A stretch of DNA of 64,000 nucleotides from Streptomyces albogriseolus (GTDB taxonomy: Bacteria; Actinomycetota; Actinomycetes; Streptomycetales; Streptomycetaceae). The position numbers and the translations under genes were made by a program. The stretch is from NCBI GenBank assembly GCA_014650475.1, contig BMVA01000011.1, forward strand, positions 124,001-188,000, read 5' to 3'. The notes beneath the pieces are model-generated. The model made no database searches, was not told where the DNA came from, and saw nothing but the letters and a program-made list of their open reading frames with translations. Of the stretch, positions 1-11,575 are shown one piece after another (the stretch's first letter is position 1; each line of letters starts with the position of its first letter).

Positions 1-613
1 CCCAGGTGAACTCGCCGAAGAAGCTCTTGAGCCAGGAGGGCGCGGGCAGGAAGCCCTTGCGGATGTTGAAGGACGTCACGTACCAGAACATGACGATCGT
101 GGCGACCCAGGCGAGGCAGCACCACAGGCACAGGGCGTTGATCCGGTACAGGGACTGGAACATCAGCCAGGCGCAGAAGCCGACGCCGAAGAGGGTGCCC
201 GCGTTGAAGGTGAGCCAGTACCAGCGCGGGTAGCGGGCCCGGGCGAGCAGGCTCATGCCGACGCAGACCACGATGCCGTAGGTGACCAGGCCGAGCATCG
301 GGTTGGGGAAGCCGAACACGGAGGCCTGGTCGCTCTCCATGACGCTGCCGCAGGAGACGACGGGGTTGAGGCTGCAGCCGGGGACGAACGTCTCGCCCTT
401 GACCTTGGCCTCGAGCAGCTTGAACTTGTCGAGCGTGATCACCCAGGCGGCGAGCACGCCGGCCGCGCCGGTGATCACCAGGAGCCAGGCGAACGCCCTG
501 CTGCCGCCCTCCGTGCGGGGCGAGGTGTCACTCCCGCCGGGGGGAGAGGATTGCGGCTCCATGTCGACGTCCCTGACTGTCGTCTTGCTCATCACGCCGA
601 TTCCGTCACTCAT
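1..613 (-). CDS. Vitamin K epoxide reductase family membrane protein (3' end outside window)
   Basis: The reverse strand reads an integral membrane protein whose C-terminus lies beyond the left edge. Family hallmarks are visible: a pair of loop cysteines in a CSLNPVVSCGS stretch, a following SVFGFPNPMLG segment, and a CLWCC sequence holding the redox CxxC near a later membrane helix. VKOR proteins re-oxidise DsbA-like thiol oxidases in the membrane, so a role in disulfide formation in exported proteins is the family-based guess. The DsbA-like protein at 41659 is not adjacent. The start is ATG at 613, with an in-frame ATG at 592 as an alternative. The gene is transcribed away from hisS across a 239-base gap. 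Confidence 0.85.
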   Translation of the reverse strand, partial: MSDGIGVMSKTTVRDVDMEPQSSPPGGSDTSPRTEGGSRAFAWLLVITGAAGVLAAWVITLDKFKLLEAKVKGETFVPGCSLNPVVSCGSVMESDQASVFGFPNPMLGLVTYGIVVCVGMSLLARARYPRWYWLTFNAGTLFGVGFCAWLMFQSLYRINALCLWCCLAWVATIVMFWYVTSFNIRKGFLPAPSWLKSFFGEFTW

Positions 614-804
614 GAGTGTGGACCTGCTTCGGGCAGGGGCCATTGTGCCGTACGGCGCCAGGGGTTCGCTGTTGACCGGGGATAAGGACGGACAGGCGTT
701 CGCCCCGGGGCGCGGGGTTTCGGCCGCTCCGCGCGGGGCGCCCGCACACACGCCCGACTCCGCTCCCCTCCAGGGTGGCGGCGGACGCCGTGCTGTTGAC
801 GACG

Positions 805-840
805 CGGGCGCCGGCCCCCTGGGCAGGGGACCGGCGCCCG
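805..840 (-). terminator. Hairpin terminator after hisS
   Basis: A 10-bp perfect stem (805-814 with 831-840) continues into a 5-bp inner stem after one mismatch and closes on a GGGC loop. It lies 13 bases past the hisS stop on the reverse strand. There is no U-run, as is usual in Streptomyces. Confidence 0.7.
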
Positions 841-852
841 GGCACGGACGTC

Positions 853-2115
853 TCAGCCGAGGCGGGACTCGAGCTCCGCCACGACCTCGTTCACGCCGAC
901 CGCGGTCTGCTCGCCGGACTCCAGGTCCTTGAGCTGGATCACGCCCTGCTCCATGTCGCGCTCGCCGAGGATCAGCGCGTACCGGGCGCCCGAACGGTTG
1001 GCCGCCTTCATCGCGGCCTTGAGGCCCTTGCCGCCGTAGGCGAAGTCCGCGGCCACGCCGTTCTTGCGCAGCTCGGTGACCTTCGCGAAGAGCACCCGGC
1101 GGGCCTCGTCACCGAGCGGCACGGCGAACACGCTGGTGGCCGCGGGCAGTTCGAGCTCGACGCCCTCCGCCTCCAGGGCCAGCACCGTGCGGTCGACGCC
1201 GAGCGCCCAGCCGACGGACGGCAGCGCGGGGCCGCCGATCATCTCGGACAGGCCGTCGTAGCGGCCGCCTCCGCCCACCGCGGACTGGGAGCCGAGGCCG
1301 TCGTGGACGAACTCGAAGGTGGTGCGGGTGTAGTAGTCCAGGCCGCGCACCAGCTTGGGGTCGTCCTCGAAGGCCACACCGGCCGCCATGACCAGCTCGC
1401 GCACCTCCTCGTGGTACGCCTTGCAGGCGTCGCAGAGGTAGTCGCGCAGCAGCGGGGCGTCCCCGAGCTGCTTCTGCACCGCCTCGCGCTTGTCGTCCAG
1501 GACGCGCAGCGGGTTGATCTCCGCACGGCGCAGGGTGTCCTCGTCGAGGTCCAGGCCGCGCAGGAAGGTCTGCAGGGCCTCCCGGTAGACGGGGCGGCAC
1601 TCCTTGTCGCCCAGGCTGTTGAGCAGGATGCGGAAGTTCTGCAGGCCCAGGGAGCGGTACGCCTGGTCGGCCAGGATGATCAGCTCGGCGTCGAGCGCCG
1701 GGTCCTCCGCGCCGATCGCCTCGGCGCCGACCTGGGAGAAGTGCCGGTAACGGCCCTTCTGCGGGCGCTCGTAGCGGTAGTACGAGCCCGAGTACCAGAG
1801 CTTGACCGGGAGGTTGCCCGCCTTGTGCAGGTTGGCCTCCAGGGCGGCGCGCAGCACGGAGGCGGTGCCTTCGGGGCGCAGGGCGAGCTTGGTGCCGCCC
1901 TTGGTCTCGAAGGCGTACATCTCCTTGGTGACGATGTCGGTGGACTCGCCGACACCGCGCGCGAACAGCTCGACGTTCTCGAAGCCGGGCGTCTCGATGT
2001 AGCCGTAGCCGGAGCCGCGCAGCGGGGCGGCGATCGCCTCGCGCACGGCGAGGTACTTGGCGGAATCGGGCGGCAGCAGGTCGTAGGTGCCCTTGGGTGC
2101 CTTGAAGGTGCTCAC
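853..2115 (-). CDS. hisS: Histidyl-tRNA synthetase
   Basis: This class II aminoacyl-tRNA synthetase charges tRNA-His in the cytoplasm. The 420-residue length equals the family norm. Motif 2 is seen in [17 protein letters not shown], the histidine-specific loop in [15 protein letters not shown], and motif 3 in GGGGRYDGL followed by the GWALGVDR stretch. The C-terminal anticodon-binding domain follows. GTG at 2115 was chosen because the protein then begins with [11 protein letters not shown], the usual N-terminus. A second GTG six codons upstream sits too close to the GAGGA sequence. The MBL hydrolase gene ends 11 bases upstream, so the two are likely co-transcribed. Confidence 0.97.
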   Translation of the reverse strand: MSTFKAPKGTYDLLPPDSAKYLAVREAIAAPLRGSGYGYIETPGFENVELFARGVGESTDIVTKEMYAFETKGGTKLALRPEGTASVLRAALEANLHKAGNLPVKLWYSGSYYRYERPQKGRYRHFSQVGAEAIGAEDPALDAELIILADQAYRSLGLQNFRILLNSLGDKECRPVYREALQTFLRGLDLDEDTLRRAEINPLRVLDDKREAVQKQLGDAPLLRDYLCDACKAYHEEVRELVMAAGVAFEDDPKLVRGLDYYTRTTFEFVHDGLGSQSAVGGGGRYDGLSEMIGGPALPSVGWALGVDRTVLALEAEGVELELPAATSVFAVPLGDEARRVLFAKVTELRKNGVAADFAYGGKGLKAAMKAANRSGARYALILGERDMEQGVIQLKDLESGEQTAVGVNEVVAELESRLG

Positions 2116-2126
2116 GGAAGTACTCG

Positions 2127-2837
2127 TCACATTCCTCGTCGGGGAGCCTCGGTCGGGGCTCCCTGGCCGGCGGCCACCTGCCGCAGATACGGGTTGGTGG
2201 CGCGCTCCTGGCCGATGGTGGTCTGGGGGCCGTGGCCGGACAGCACCACGGTCGAGTCGTCGAGCGGCAGGCACACGCGGGCCAGCGAGTCGAGCATCTC
2301 GGCCATGTCACCGCCGGGCAGGTCGGTGCGTCCGATGGAGCCGGCGAACAGCAGGTCGCCCGAGAACATGACCGGCGGGATGTCGGCCGACTCGGGCAGG
2401 TTGAAGGTCACCGACCCCTTGGTATGGCCCGGGGCGTGCGCGACGGAGAACTCCAGACCCGCCAGGTTCAGCGTGGCGCCGTCGGCGAGCTCCTTGACGT
2501 CGTCCGGCTCCCCCACCGTCAGCTCCCCCATGAGCGGCATGCCGACGGCCCGGCCTATGCCCTTCTCCGGGTCGCTCATCATGTACCGGTCCTCGGGGTG
2601 GATCCAGGCGGGCACGTCGTGCGCGCCGCAGACCGGGACCACCGAGGCGACGTGGTCGATGTGGCCGTGGGTGAGGACGACGGCGACGGGCTTGAGCCGG
2701 TGCTTGCGGACCGCCTCCGCCACACCGTCGGCGGCCTGGTGGCCCGGGTCGATGATCACGCACTCCTCACCGGCGGCGGGGGCGACGAGATAACAGTTCG
2801 TCCCCCATGCCCCGGCGGGGAACCCGGCAATGAGCAC
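2127..2837 (-). CDS. MBL-fold metallo-hydrolase (glyoxalase II-like)
   Basis: This 236-residue protein has the metallo-beta-lactamase fold. The metal motif THGHIDH (HxHxDH) is at about residues 56-62, followed by a second-shell histidine in APGHTKGS, the bridging aspartate in SGDLLF and a late SGHG histidine. This is the set seen in hydroxyacylglutathione-hydrolase-like proteins. The substrate is not evident, as Streptomyces use mycothiol rather than glutathione. It precedes hisS by 11 bases, an arrangement conserved in many actinobacteria. ATG at 2837 gives a normal family N-terminus ([12 protein letters not shown]). The gene diverges from the cyclophilin gene across a 183-base region that should hold both promoters. 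Confidence 0.88.
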   Translation of the reverse strand: MLIAGFPAGAWGTNCYLVAPAAGEECVIIDPGHQAADGVAEAVRKHRLKPVAVVLTHGHIDHVASVVPVCGAHDVPAWIHPEDRYMMSDPEKGIGRAVGMPLMGELTVGEPDDVKELADGATLNLAGLEFSVAHAPGHTKGSVTFNLPESADIPPVMFSGDLLFAGSIGRTDLPGGDMAEMLDSLARVCLPLDDSTVVLSGHGPQTTIGQERATNPYLRQVAAGQGAPTEAPRRGM

Positions 2838-3020
2838 GATCGTCCTTCGTTTGTGTCGGTACGGGAGGCTTGCGACGGGCTGCGCCCGTGGTCAGAGCCT
2901 ACCGGCGCTGCCGATTCCTCAGCGAACCCATATACGGTACGGGGCACACGCAGGCGGTCGGCTCACCGCACGCACGCACGCGTACCGGCCGGCACACGAG
3001 ACGCATGAGGAGAGAACCCG

Positions 3021-3842
3021 GTGGTCAGCCAGGAGCAGCGGCGGCGTCAGCTCGCCCGGGAGAAGTTCTTGCGGCAGCAGCAGCGGCGTACCGAGGCGCG
3101 GCGCAAGTCGCGGGTCCGCAACGCGGTCATCGCGTCGGTGCTCGGTGTGACCCTGATCGGCAGCCTCGCGCTGTACACGACGGGGGTGCTCAAGCAGGAC
3201 GACGACAAGACCAACGCGGCCGCGGAGGTCACGCCGGAGGCCGAGAAGACCGGCAAGGCCCCGGACCCCTGCGAGAAGCCGGCCGAGGGCACGGTCAAGA
3301 AGCAGACGTGGAAGAAGGAGCCGGCGCTGTCGATCGACAAGTCGGCGACGTACACGATGAAGCTCGAGACCACCTGCGGGACGGTGGACGTGGCGCTGAA
3401 CGCGTCGGCGGCCCCGCACACGGTCAACTCGTTCCACTTCCTCGCGGGCAAGGGCTACTTCGACCACACGAAGTGCCACCGGCTCACCACCAACGGCATC
3501 TACGTCCTGCAGTGCGGCGACCCGACGGGCACGGGCACCGGCGGTCCCGGCTACACGATCCCGGACGAGAACCTGAAGGACCCGAGCCTGAAGAACAACA
3601 CGTACCCGGCGGGCACGGTGGCGATGGCCAACACCGGGCAGAAGGACAGTGGCGGCAGCCAGTTCTTCCTGGTCTACGAGGACAGTCAGCTTCCGCCCAA
3701 CTACACACCGTTCGGCACCGTCTCGGACGCGGGCATGAAGGTTCTGAAGAAGATCGCCGACGCCGGGGAGAGCACCGGGGCCGGCGACGGGGCGCCCAAC
3801 GCGACGGTCGTGATCGACAAGGCGACCGTCACCGCATCCTGA
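3021..3842 (+). CDS. Membrane-anchored cyclophilin-type peptidyl-prolyl isomerase
   Basis: The 273-residue protein has a very basic, Gln/Arg-rich cytoplasmic start (residues 1-31), one membrane helix at about 33-53, a charged linker, and a cyclophilin domain at about 115-270. The isomerase core is recognised from NSFHFLAGKGYFDHTKCHR, GTVAMANTGQKDSGGSQFFL and NYTPFGTVSDAGM. Family knowledge makes it a proline isomerase acting outside the membrane on exported proteins. In this lineage the active-site arginine position in FDHTKCHRL is retained, but the cysteine-containing loops depart from cytosolic cyclophilins. The start is GTG at 3021 behind an AGGAGAG site. An 8-bp hairpin follows the stop. 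Confidence 0.9.
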   Translation: MVSQEQRRRQLAREKFLRQQQRRTEARRKSRVRNAVIASVLGVTLIGSLALYTTGVLKQDDDKTNAAAEVTPEAEKTGKAPDPCEKPAEGTVKKQTWKKEPALSIDKSATYTMKLETTCGTVDVALNASAAPHTVNSFHFLAGKGYFDHTKCHRLTTNGIYVLQCGDPTGTGTGGPGYTIPDENLKDPSLKNNTYPAGTVAMANTGQKDSGGSQFFLVYEDSQLPPNYTPFGTVSDAGMKVLKKIADAGESTGAGDGAPNATVVIDKATVTAS

Positions 3843-3868
3843 GCCCCAACTGCGTAATTTCGGTCGCG

Positions 3869-3890
3869 CGGGATGCGGACAGGCATCCCG
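3869..3890 (+). terminator. Short hairpin after the cyclophilin gene
   Basis: An 8-bp perfect stem (3869-3876 with 3883-3890) has a 6-base loop, 27 bases past the stop. It is weak compared with other terminators here. Confidence 0.45.
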
Positions 3891-3979
3891 TCGGTCGCCT
3901 ATGTTGGCCGTGACGAAACTGTGGACGATGCCCGGGGGAGCACACAGGCCCCTCGACGGCATCATGTGGAGGAGGCGCT

Positions 3980-5209
3980 GTGAGCAGCGACCCGTGGGGC
4001 CGCGTCGACGAGACGGGGACCGTGTACGTGCGTACGGCCGACGGCGAGAAGGTCGTCGGTTCCTGGCAGGCCGGCTCCCCTGACGAGGCGCTGGCCTACT
4101 TCGAGCGCAAGTACGAGGGCCTGGTTGTCGAGATCGGCCTCCTCGAGAAGCGGGTGAGGACCACCGACCTGTCGTCCAAGGACGCCATGGCCGCGATCGG
4201 CCACCTGCGCGAGCAGATCGACGCCCATCACGCGGTCGGCGACCTGGACGCCCTCAGGGTCCGGCTGGACAAGCTCGTGGAGCTGGTCGAGAAGCGCCGT
4301 GAGGAGCGCAAGGCACAGCGGGCCCGGCAGTCCGAGGAGGCGCGGCAGGCCAAGGAGGCGCTGGTCGTCGAGGCCGAGGAGCTGGCGCAGTCGGACCAGT
4401 GGCGGGCGGCCGGGGAGCGGCTGCGGGCCCTGGTGGACACCTGGAAGGGTCTGCCGCGGCTGGACCGCAAGTCCGACGACGAGCTGTGGCACCGGTTCTC
4501 CCACGCGCGGTCGGCGTTCTCCAAGCGGCGCAAGCAGCACTTCGCGCAGCTGGACGCGCAGCGCGAGGATGCCCGCCGGATCAAGGAGCAGCTGGTCGCC
4601 GAGGCCGAGGCGCTGTCGGGCTCGACGGACTGGGGTCCGACCGCGGCCCGGTACCGCGACCTGATGGCGCAGTGGAAGGCCGCCGGCCGTGCCCAGCGCG
4701 AGCACGAGGAGGAACTGTGGAACCGCTTCCGCGGCGCCCAGGACGTCTTCTTCGCGGCCCGCTCCTCGGTGTTCGCGGAGCGTGACGCGGAGCAGGCGGA
4801 GAACCTCAAGCTCAAGGAGGAGCTGGCCGGCGAGGCGGAGAAGCTGCTGCCGGTCAAGGACCTCAAGGCCGCCCGGGCCGCGTTCCGTGCGATCAACGAG
4901 CGCTGGGAGGCCATCGGCCATGTGCCGAGGGACGCCCGCCCGAAGGTCGAGGGCCGGATGCACGCCGTGGAGCGCGCGATCCAGGAGGCCGAGGAGGCCG
5001 AGTGGCGCCGGACCAACCCGGAGGCCCGTGCCCGGGCCGAGGGTCTGACTGGTCAGCTCCAGGCGGCCGTGGACAAGCTGAAGGGCCAGATCGAGCAGGC
5101 CCGCGCGCAGGGCAACACCGCGAAGGCGGAGAAGCTCGAGCGGGAGCTGGAGGGCCGCCAGGCGCTGCTGGACCAGGCCCTGAAGGGTCTCCAGGAGTTC
5201 GGCGGCTGA
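3980..5209 (+). CDS. DUF349 domain coiled-coil protein
   Basis: This 409-residue, highly charged and almost entirely helical protein contains repeated DUF349 units. The recurring pattern is a W-x(4)-R stretch, a 'LWxRFxxARxxFFxxR' core, and Lys/Glu-rich linkers, seen at about residues 130-210, 215-290 and 300-340. DUF349 proteins are common in actinobacteria next to relA and hisS. The function is not established, although RNA-related roles have been suggested for related families. GTG at 3980 is preceded by GGAGGAGG. The gene converges on relA and both share the perfect hairpin at 5230-5264. Confidence 0.85.
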   Translation: MSSDPWGRVDETGTVYVRTADGEKVVGSWQAGSPDEALAYFERKYEGLVVEIGLLEKRVRTTDLSSKDAMAAIGHLREQIDAHHAVGDLDALRVRLDKLVELVEKRREERKAQRARQSEEARQAKEALVVEAEELAQSDQWRAAGERLRALVDTWKGLPRLDRKSDDELWHRFSHARSAFSKRRKQHFAQLDAQREDARRIKEQLVAEAEALSGSTDWGPTAARYRDLMAQWKAAGRAQREHEEELWNRFRGAQDVFFAARSSVFAERDAEQAENLKLKEELAGEAEKLLPVKDLKAARAAFRAINERWEAIGHVPRDARPKVEGRMHAVERAIQEAEEAEWRRTNPEARARAEGLTGQLQAAVDKLKGQIEQARAQGNTAKAEKLERELEGRQALLDQALKGLQEFGG

Positions 5210-5229
5210 GCCGGGCGACGGACACGACG

Positions 5230-5264
5230 AAGGGGCCGCCGTACCTCGGGTACGGCGGCCCCTT
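5230..5264. terminator. Bidirectional terminator between DUF349 gene and relA
   Basis: A perfect 16-bp stem (5230-5245 with 5249-5264) with a TCG loop is flanked by AA on one side and TT on the other. It works in both directions for two convergent genes. Confidence 0.9.
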
Positions 5265-5284
5265 CCGTGTGTCTTCCTCGCGTC

Positions 5285-7810
<2,526 letters not shown>

Positions 7811-7931
7811 GAGGGCTCCTCGTGCGCGATCCGGGTCCCCCGGTCAGGCTCCGGAGACCCCATGGTAGCGAGAGCGGACCCGTCGATCGCCTCCGGAGCG
7901 GTGTGAGGACCGTCAACAGGAGAAACACACG

Positions 7932-7962
7932 AGGCGGACGCCGGATTCCTCCGGGTCCGCCT
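7932..7962 (-). terminator. Hairpin between apt and relA
   Basis: An 8-bp outer stem (7932-7939 with 7955-7962) and a 5-bp inner stem are separated by a single bulged G. It follows the apt stop on the reverse strand, suggesting that relA has its own promoter in 7811-7931. Confidence 0.65.
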
Positions 7963-8003
7963 GCGTGGTGCTTCCGGGGCCGTCTGCGCTGCCCCGCGGG
8001 TCC

Positions 8004-8552
8004 TCAGAGCCTGAGCAGCGCCTCCAGCGGGGCGCCCGCCAGGGCCGGCTCCAGCCGGGCCCGGCCGCCGAGGAAGCCCAGCTCCATCAGCACGGCGAGG
8101 CCCGCGACCTCGGCGCCCGCCCTGCGGATGAGCTGGAGGGACGCCTCGGCGGTGCCGCCGGTGGCCAGGACGTCGTCGACGACCAGGACGCGGTCCTCGG
8201 CGCCGAGGTCCTCCGCGTGGACCTCGATCTCGGCCGAGCCGTACTCCAGGTCGTACGCCTGGCTGAGGGTGGCCCCGGGGAGCTTGCCCGCCTTGCGGAC
8301 GGGGATGAAGCCCAGGCCGGCGCGGACGGCGACCGGGGCGCCGAGGATGAACCCGCGGGCCTCCAGGCCGACGACCTTGGTGGCGCCGGCCCGGCGGGCG
8401 ACGTCCGCGAAGGCGCCGGTGAGCGCGTCGAACGCCTTGGGGTCGGCCAGGAGCGGGGTGATGTCCTTGAACATCACGCCCGGCTCCGGGTAGTCCGCCA
8501 CGTCCCGGATGCGGCTCAGCAGCAGGTCGGACAGGTCGGCGTAGTCGGTCAT
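8004..8552 (-). CDS. apt: Adenine phosphoribosyltransferase
   Basis: The enzyme salvages adenine by transferring ribose phosphate from PRPP to form AMP. The 182-residue length is typical. The PRPP-binding loop reads VLVVDDVLATGGT at about residues 122-134. YPEPGVMFKDITPLL near the N-terminus and LEARGFILGAPVA are also family signatures. ATG at 8552 overlaps the secF stop in ATGA, so translation is probably coupled to secF. The position between secF and relA is conserved in Streptomyces and links purine salvage with alarmone synthesis only by location. Confidence 0.95.
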   Translation of the reverse strand: MTDYADLSDLLLSRIRDVADYPEPGVMFKDITPLLADPKAFDALTGAFADVARRAGATKVVGLEARGFILGAPVAVRAGLGFIPVRKAGKLPGATLSQAYDLEYGSAEIEVHAEDLGAEDRVLVVDDVLATGGTAEASLQLIRRAGAEVAGLAVLMELGFLGGRARLEPALAGAPLEALLRL

Positions 8553-9664
8553 CGGCGCTTCCCCGAGGGTCGGCCGCGGCCACGGGCACGGGAGGCGGGC
8601 TGGTTGCGGGGCCCGACGACCGCCGCCGCGACGTCGGCGGGCTCGTCGTGCTCGTCGCCGGTCAGCGGGGCGTCCTGGCCCTCGTCCGGGTCGCCGCCGT
8701 GGGCGCGCTTGGCCAGCACGCGCTTCTTCAGGCTCTTCATGGCCGGCTCGCGCTCCTTGAGGTCGGCGACGAGCGGGGTGGCGATGAAGATCGAGGAGTA
8801 CGCACCGGCGGCGAGACCCACGAACAGCGACAGGGAGATGTCGTTCAGCATGCCGGCGCCGAGGACGCCGCCGCCGATGAACAGCAGGCCCGCCACCGGC
8901 AGCAGCGCGACCACCGTGGTGTTGACCGACCGCACCAGGGTGCTGTTGATCGACCGGTTGGCGATCTCGCTGTAGGTCCAGCGGGTCTGCTTGGTGATGT
9001 CCCTGGTCTGTTCCTTGAGGCTGTCGAAGACGACCACCGTGTCGTACAGCGAGTAACCGAGGATGGTGAGCAGACCGATCACCGTGCCGGGGGTGACCTC
9101 GAAGCCGACGAGGGCGTAGATCCCGACCGTGATGGTGATGTCGTGGATCAGCGCGACGAACGCGGCGAGCGCCATGCGCCACTCGAAGGCGATCGCCAGA
9201 TAGATCACCACCAGGATCAGGAAGATCCCCAGACCCTGCCAGGCCTTGTTGGCGATCTGCTCGCCCCAGCTGGGACCGACCAGTTCGGCGTTGATCTTCT
9301 CGGCGTCGACCTTGAGGTCGTCGGCGAGCCGCTCCTTGATGGTGTCCGAGGTCTTGGTGTCGATGCCCGCGACCTGGATGCGCATGCTGCCGTCGCCGAG
9401 CTTCTGGACGATGGCGTCGTGGCCGGAGGCGTCCTCCGCGTAGCCCTCGGCGGTGGACACCGAGACGCTCATGTTCTTCGGGGTGGTGAAGACCGCGCCG
9501 CCCTGGAACTCGATGCCCATGTGCAGGCCGCGCACCGCCAGGCCGACGATGGCCGTGATGGTGATGAGGATCGAGATGCCGTACCAGATCTTGCGGTTCT
9601 TGACGAAGTCGTAGCCGATCTCGCCGTGGTGCAGTCGGGCGCCGAGGGTGCCGAGCTTCGACAT
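8549..9664 (-). CDS. secF: Protein translocase subunit SecF
   Basis: SecF works with SecD as a proton-driven RND-type pair that helps pull proteins through SecYEG. This 371-residue protein has a first membrane helix at about 28-46, a periplasmic-type loop, then five helices. Conserved family stretches are GIEFQGGAVF, FVALIHDITITVGIYAL, GYSLYDTVVVFD and the SINSTLVRSVNTTVVALLP segment. The C-terminal 60 residues are charged and Arg-rich, which is usual in actinobacteria. It starts 3 bases after secD and overlaps apt by 4 bases. Confidence 0.96.
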   Translation of the reverse strand: MSKLGTLGARLHHGEIGYDFVKNRKIWYGISILITITAIVGLAVRGLHMGIEFQGGAVFTTPKNMSVSVSTAEGYAEDASGHDAIVQKLGDGSMRIQVAGIDTKTSDTIKERLADDLKVDAEKINAELVGPSWGEQIANKAWQGLGIFLILVVIYLAIAFEWRMALAAFVALIHDITITVGIYALVGFEVTPGTVIGLLTILGYSLYDTVVVFDSLKEQTRDITKQTRWTYSEIANRSINSTLVRSVNTTVVALLPVAGLLFIGGGVLGAGMLNDISLSLFVGLAAGAYSSIFIATPLVADLKEREPAMKSLKKRVLAKRAHGGDPDEGQDAPLTGDEHDEPADVAAAVVGPRNQPASRARGRGRPSGKRR

Positions 9665-9667
9665 CTC

Positions 9668-11440
9668 TCACGCCTCCTTCGTCTGGGCAGGGGCGGAGGG
9701 ACGACGGGTGCGGCGCAGCGGCGGTTTCGCGCCCAGCGCCTTCGGGTCGAGACCGGACCACTTGTGGCCGCTCGCGAAGAACCTGCGGCGGGCCATGAGC
9801 GTCAGCAGCGGCTTGGTGAAGAGGAACACCACCACGACGTCGAGGACGGTGGTCAGACCCAGGGTGAACGCGAAGCCCTGCACCTTGCCGACGGTGACCA
9901 CGAAGAGCACGGCGGCGGCGAGGAAGGACACGAAGTCGGAGACCAGGATGGTGCGCCGGGCGCGCGGCCAGGCCCGCTCCACGGAGGGGCGCAGCGAGCG
10001 GCCCTCGCGGATCTCGTCCCGGACCCGTTCGAAGTAGACGATGAACGAGTCCGCCGTGATGCCGATGGCGACGATGGCGCCGCAGACGGCCGGCAGGTTC
10101 AGCGCGAAGCCGATGGTCGGGCCGAGCAGCGCCATGATCACGTAGGTGAGGGCCGCGGAGACCATCAGCGACGCGATGGCGATGAAGGAAAGACCGCGGT
10201 AGTAGAAGAGCAGGTACAGGATCACCAGCGCGAGGCCGATGGCGCCGGCGATCAGACCGGCCTGGAGCTGCTCGCCGCCGAGGGCGGCGGTGACGGTGGT
10301 GACGCTGTCCTCGCGGAAGGTCAGCGGCAGGGCGCCGTAGGACAGCATGTTGGCGAGTTCCTGCGCCGACTGCTGATTGAAGTTGCCGGAGATCTCGGCG
10401 TTGCCGCCGGTCAGGGCCTGCCGGACGTACGGGTCGGAGACGACCTCGCCGTCCAGAACGATCGCGAACTGGTTCTGCGGGGACTGCTTCTGCGCAAGCT
10501 GGCCGGTGATGTCGGCGAACTTCTTGGAGCCCTCACCCGTGAACTTCATGGTCACGGTCCAGCCGGCGCCGGACGTGGTGTTCAGGACGGCGTCGGCCTC
10601 GTCGACGTCGGTGCCGTCGACGGCGGCCGGGCCAAGGATGTACTTCTGCCACTGGCCCTCGGAGTTCTGGCCGCAGGCGACGGTGGACTCGGTGGCCTTG
10701 GCGCCGTCACCGGCCGTGGCGCGGACGCTCTCCTTGGTGCAGTCGAGCTTGGCGTACTCGGCCTGGAGCTTGGCGTCGGGGTCCGACGCGCCGCCCGTCG
10801 CGGACGGGGAGGGGCTGGCCTTGTCGGTAGGGGACGGGCTCTCGTCGGCCTTCAGGGCGTCGGTGACCGCGCGGCCCTGGGTGGTGGCGCTCGCCGAGGG
10901 GTCGGCGGACGCCGAGGAGCCGTCGGTGGCCTCCTGGCTCGCGCCGTCCGTCGCCTTGTCCCCGGCCTTGTCGCCGGAGGGGGCCGCGGAGGGCTCGCCG
11001 GTCGCGCTGGGCTGCGGGGCGGCGCCGCCCCCGGCCAGCTCGGTGGCGATCACGGGACGGAAGTAGAGCTTGGCGGTGGTGCCGACCTGTTCCCGGGCCT
11101 GCTTGGAATTCGTGCCCTTGGGAATGTTGACGATGATGTTGCGGTCGCCCTGCGTCTGGACCTCGGCCTCGGACACGCCCAGACCGTTGACACGCCGCTC
11201 CATGATGGAGACCGCAGTGTCCATGTTGGTCTTGTTGATCGCGGACTCCTGGCCCGCCTCGGGGACCGCTGCCAGCGTGATGCTCGTACCGCCGGCCAGG
11301 TCGATGCCGAGACGCGGAGTGGTGTGCCCGGAGGCGAACATCCCTCCGGTGAGCGCCACGATGGCGATCAGGATCAGAGCCAGCGAGCGCCACGGCTTGC
11401 TTGTGGCGCTCGCGTTCCGTCCCTTTTTGAGTGCTGCCAC
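9668..11440 (-). CDS. secD: Protein translocase subunit SecD
   Basis: The 590-residue partner of SecF has one N-terminal helix (about 18-37), a large extracytoplasmic P1 region and five C-terminal helices from about 395. LGIDLAGGTSITLAA and ERRVNGLGVSEAEVQ mark the P1 start, and FVLDGEVVS-type (IVLDGEVVSDPYV) and AIGITADSFIVYFERVRDEI mark the family core. Residues 137-224 are a low-complexity Ala/Ser/Pro/Asp insertion inside P1, which is much longer than in E. coli. GTG at 11440 sits behind GAGGGAG. An upstream extension of 20 codons is open but lacks family similarity. The order yajC-secD-secF is conserved. Confidence 0.95.
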   Translation of the reverse strand: MAALKKGRNASATSKPWRSLALILIAIVALTGGMFASGHTTPRLGIDLAGGTSITLAAVPEAGQESAINKTNMDTAVSIMERRVNGLGVSEAEVQTQGDRNIIVNIPKGTNSKQAREQVGTTAKLYFRPVIATELAGGGAAPQPSATGEPSAAPSGDKAGDKATDGASQEATDGSSASADPSASATTQGRAVTDALKADESPSPTDKASPSPSATGGASDPDAKLQAEYAKLDCTKESVRATAGDGAKATESTVACGQNSEGQWQKYILGPAAVDGTDVDEADAVLNTTSGAGWTVTMKFTGEGSKKFADITGQLAQKQSPQNQFAIVLDGEVVSDPYVRQALTGGNAEISGNFNQQSAQELANMLSYGALPLTFREDSVTTVTAALGGEQLQAGLIAGAIGLALVILYLLFYYRGLSFIAIASLMVSAALTYVIMALLGPTIGFALNLPAVCGAIVAIGITADSFIVYFERVRDEIREGRSLRPSVERAWPRARRTILVSDFVSFLAAAVLFVVTVGKVQGFAFTLGLTTVLDVVVVFLFTKPLLTLMARRRFFASGHKWSGLDPKALGAKPPLRRTRRPSAPAQTKEA

Positions 11441-11534
11441 CTTCTCGTACTCCCTCTCGGGCCGCCTCGTCCCCGGTCGGGAGGCCGGCGGCCATGACAT
11501 GGTGTCGGGATGATCCCGTGCGAGCCGGGCATGC

Positions 11535-11569
11535 TCCGGGGCGCGCGGGCAGCACCCGCGCGCCCCGGA
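11535..11569 (-). terminator. Strong hairpin between yajC and secD
   Basis: A perfect 15-bp GC stem (11535-11549 with 11555-11569) with a CAGCA loop lies directly after the yajC stop and 95 bases before the secD start. It may end part of the transcripts and so set the YajC to SecDF ratio, or secD may have its own promoter. Confidence 0.75.
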
Positions 11570-11575
11570 ACGCGG

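Noticed and set aside
775-2793. Long plus-strand open frame across hisS and the MBL gene
   Set aside because: It is antisense to two clear genes, its translation is Ala/Gly/Arg-rich with no family features, and high GC creates such frames routinely.
8648-11497. 949-codon frame opposite secF and secD
   Set aside because: It is antisense to the Sec genes. Its composition is Gly/Asp/Arg/Val, typical of mirror frames in GC-rich DNA.
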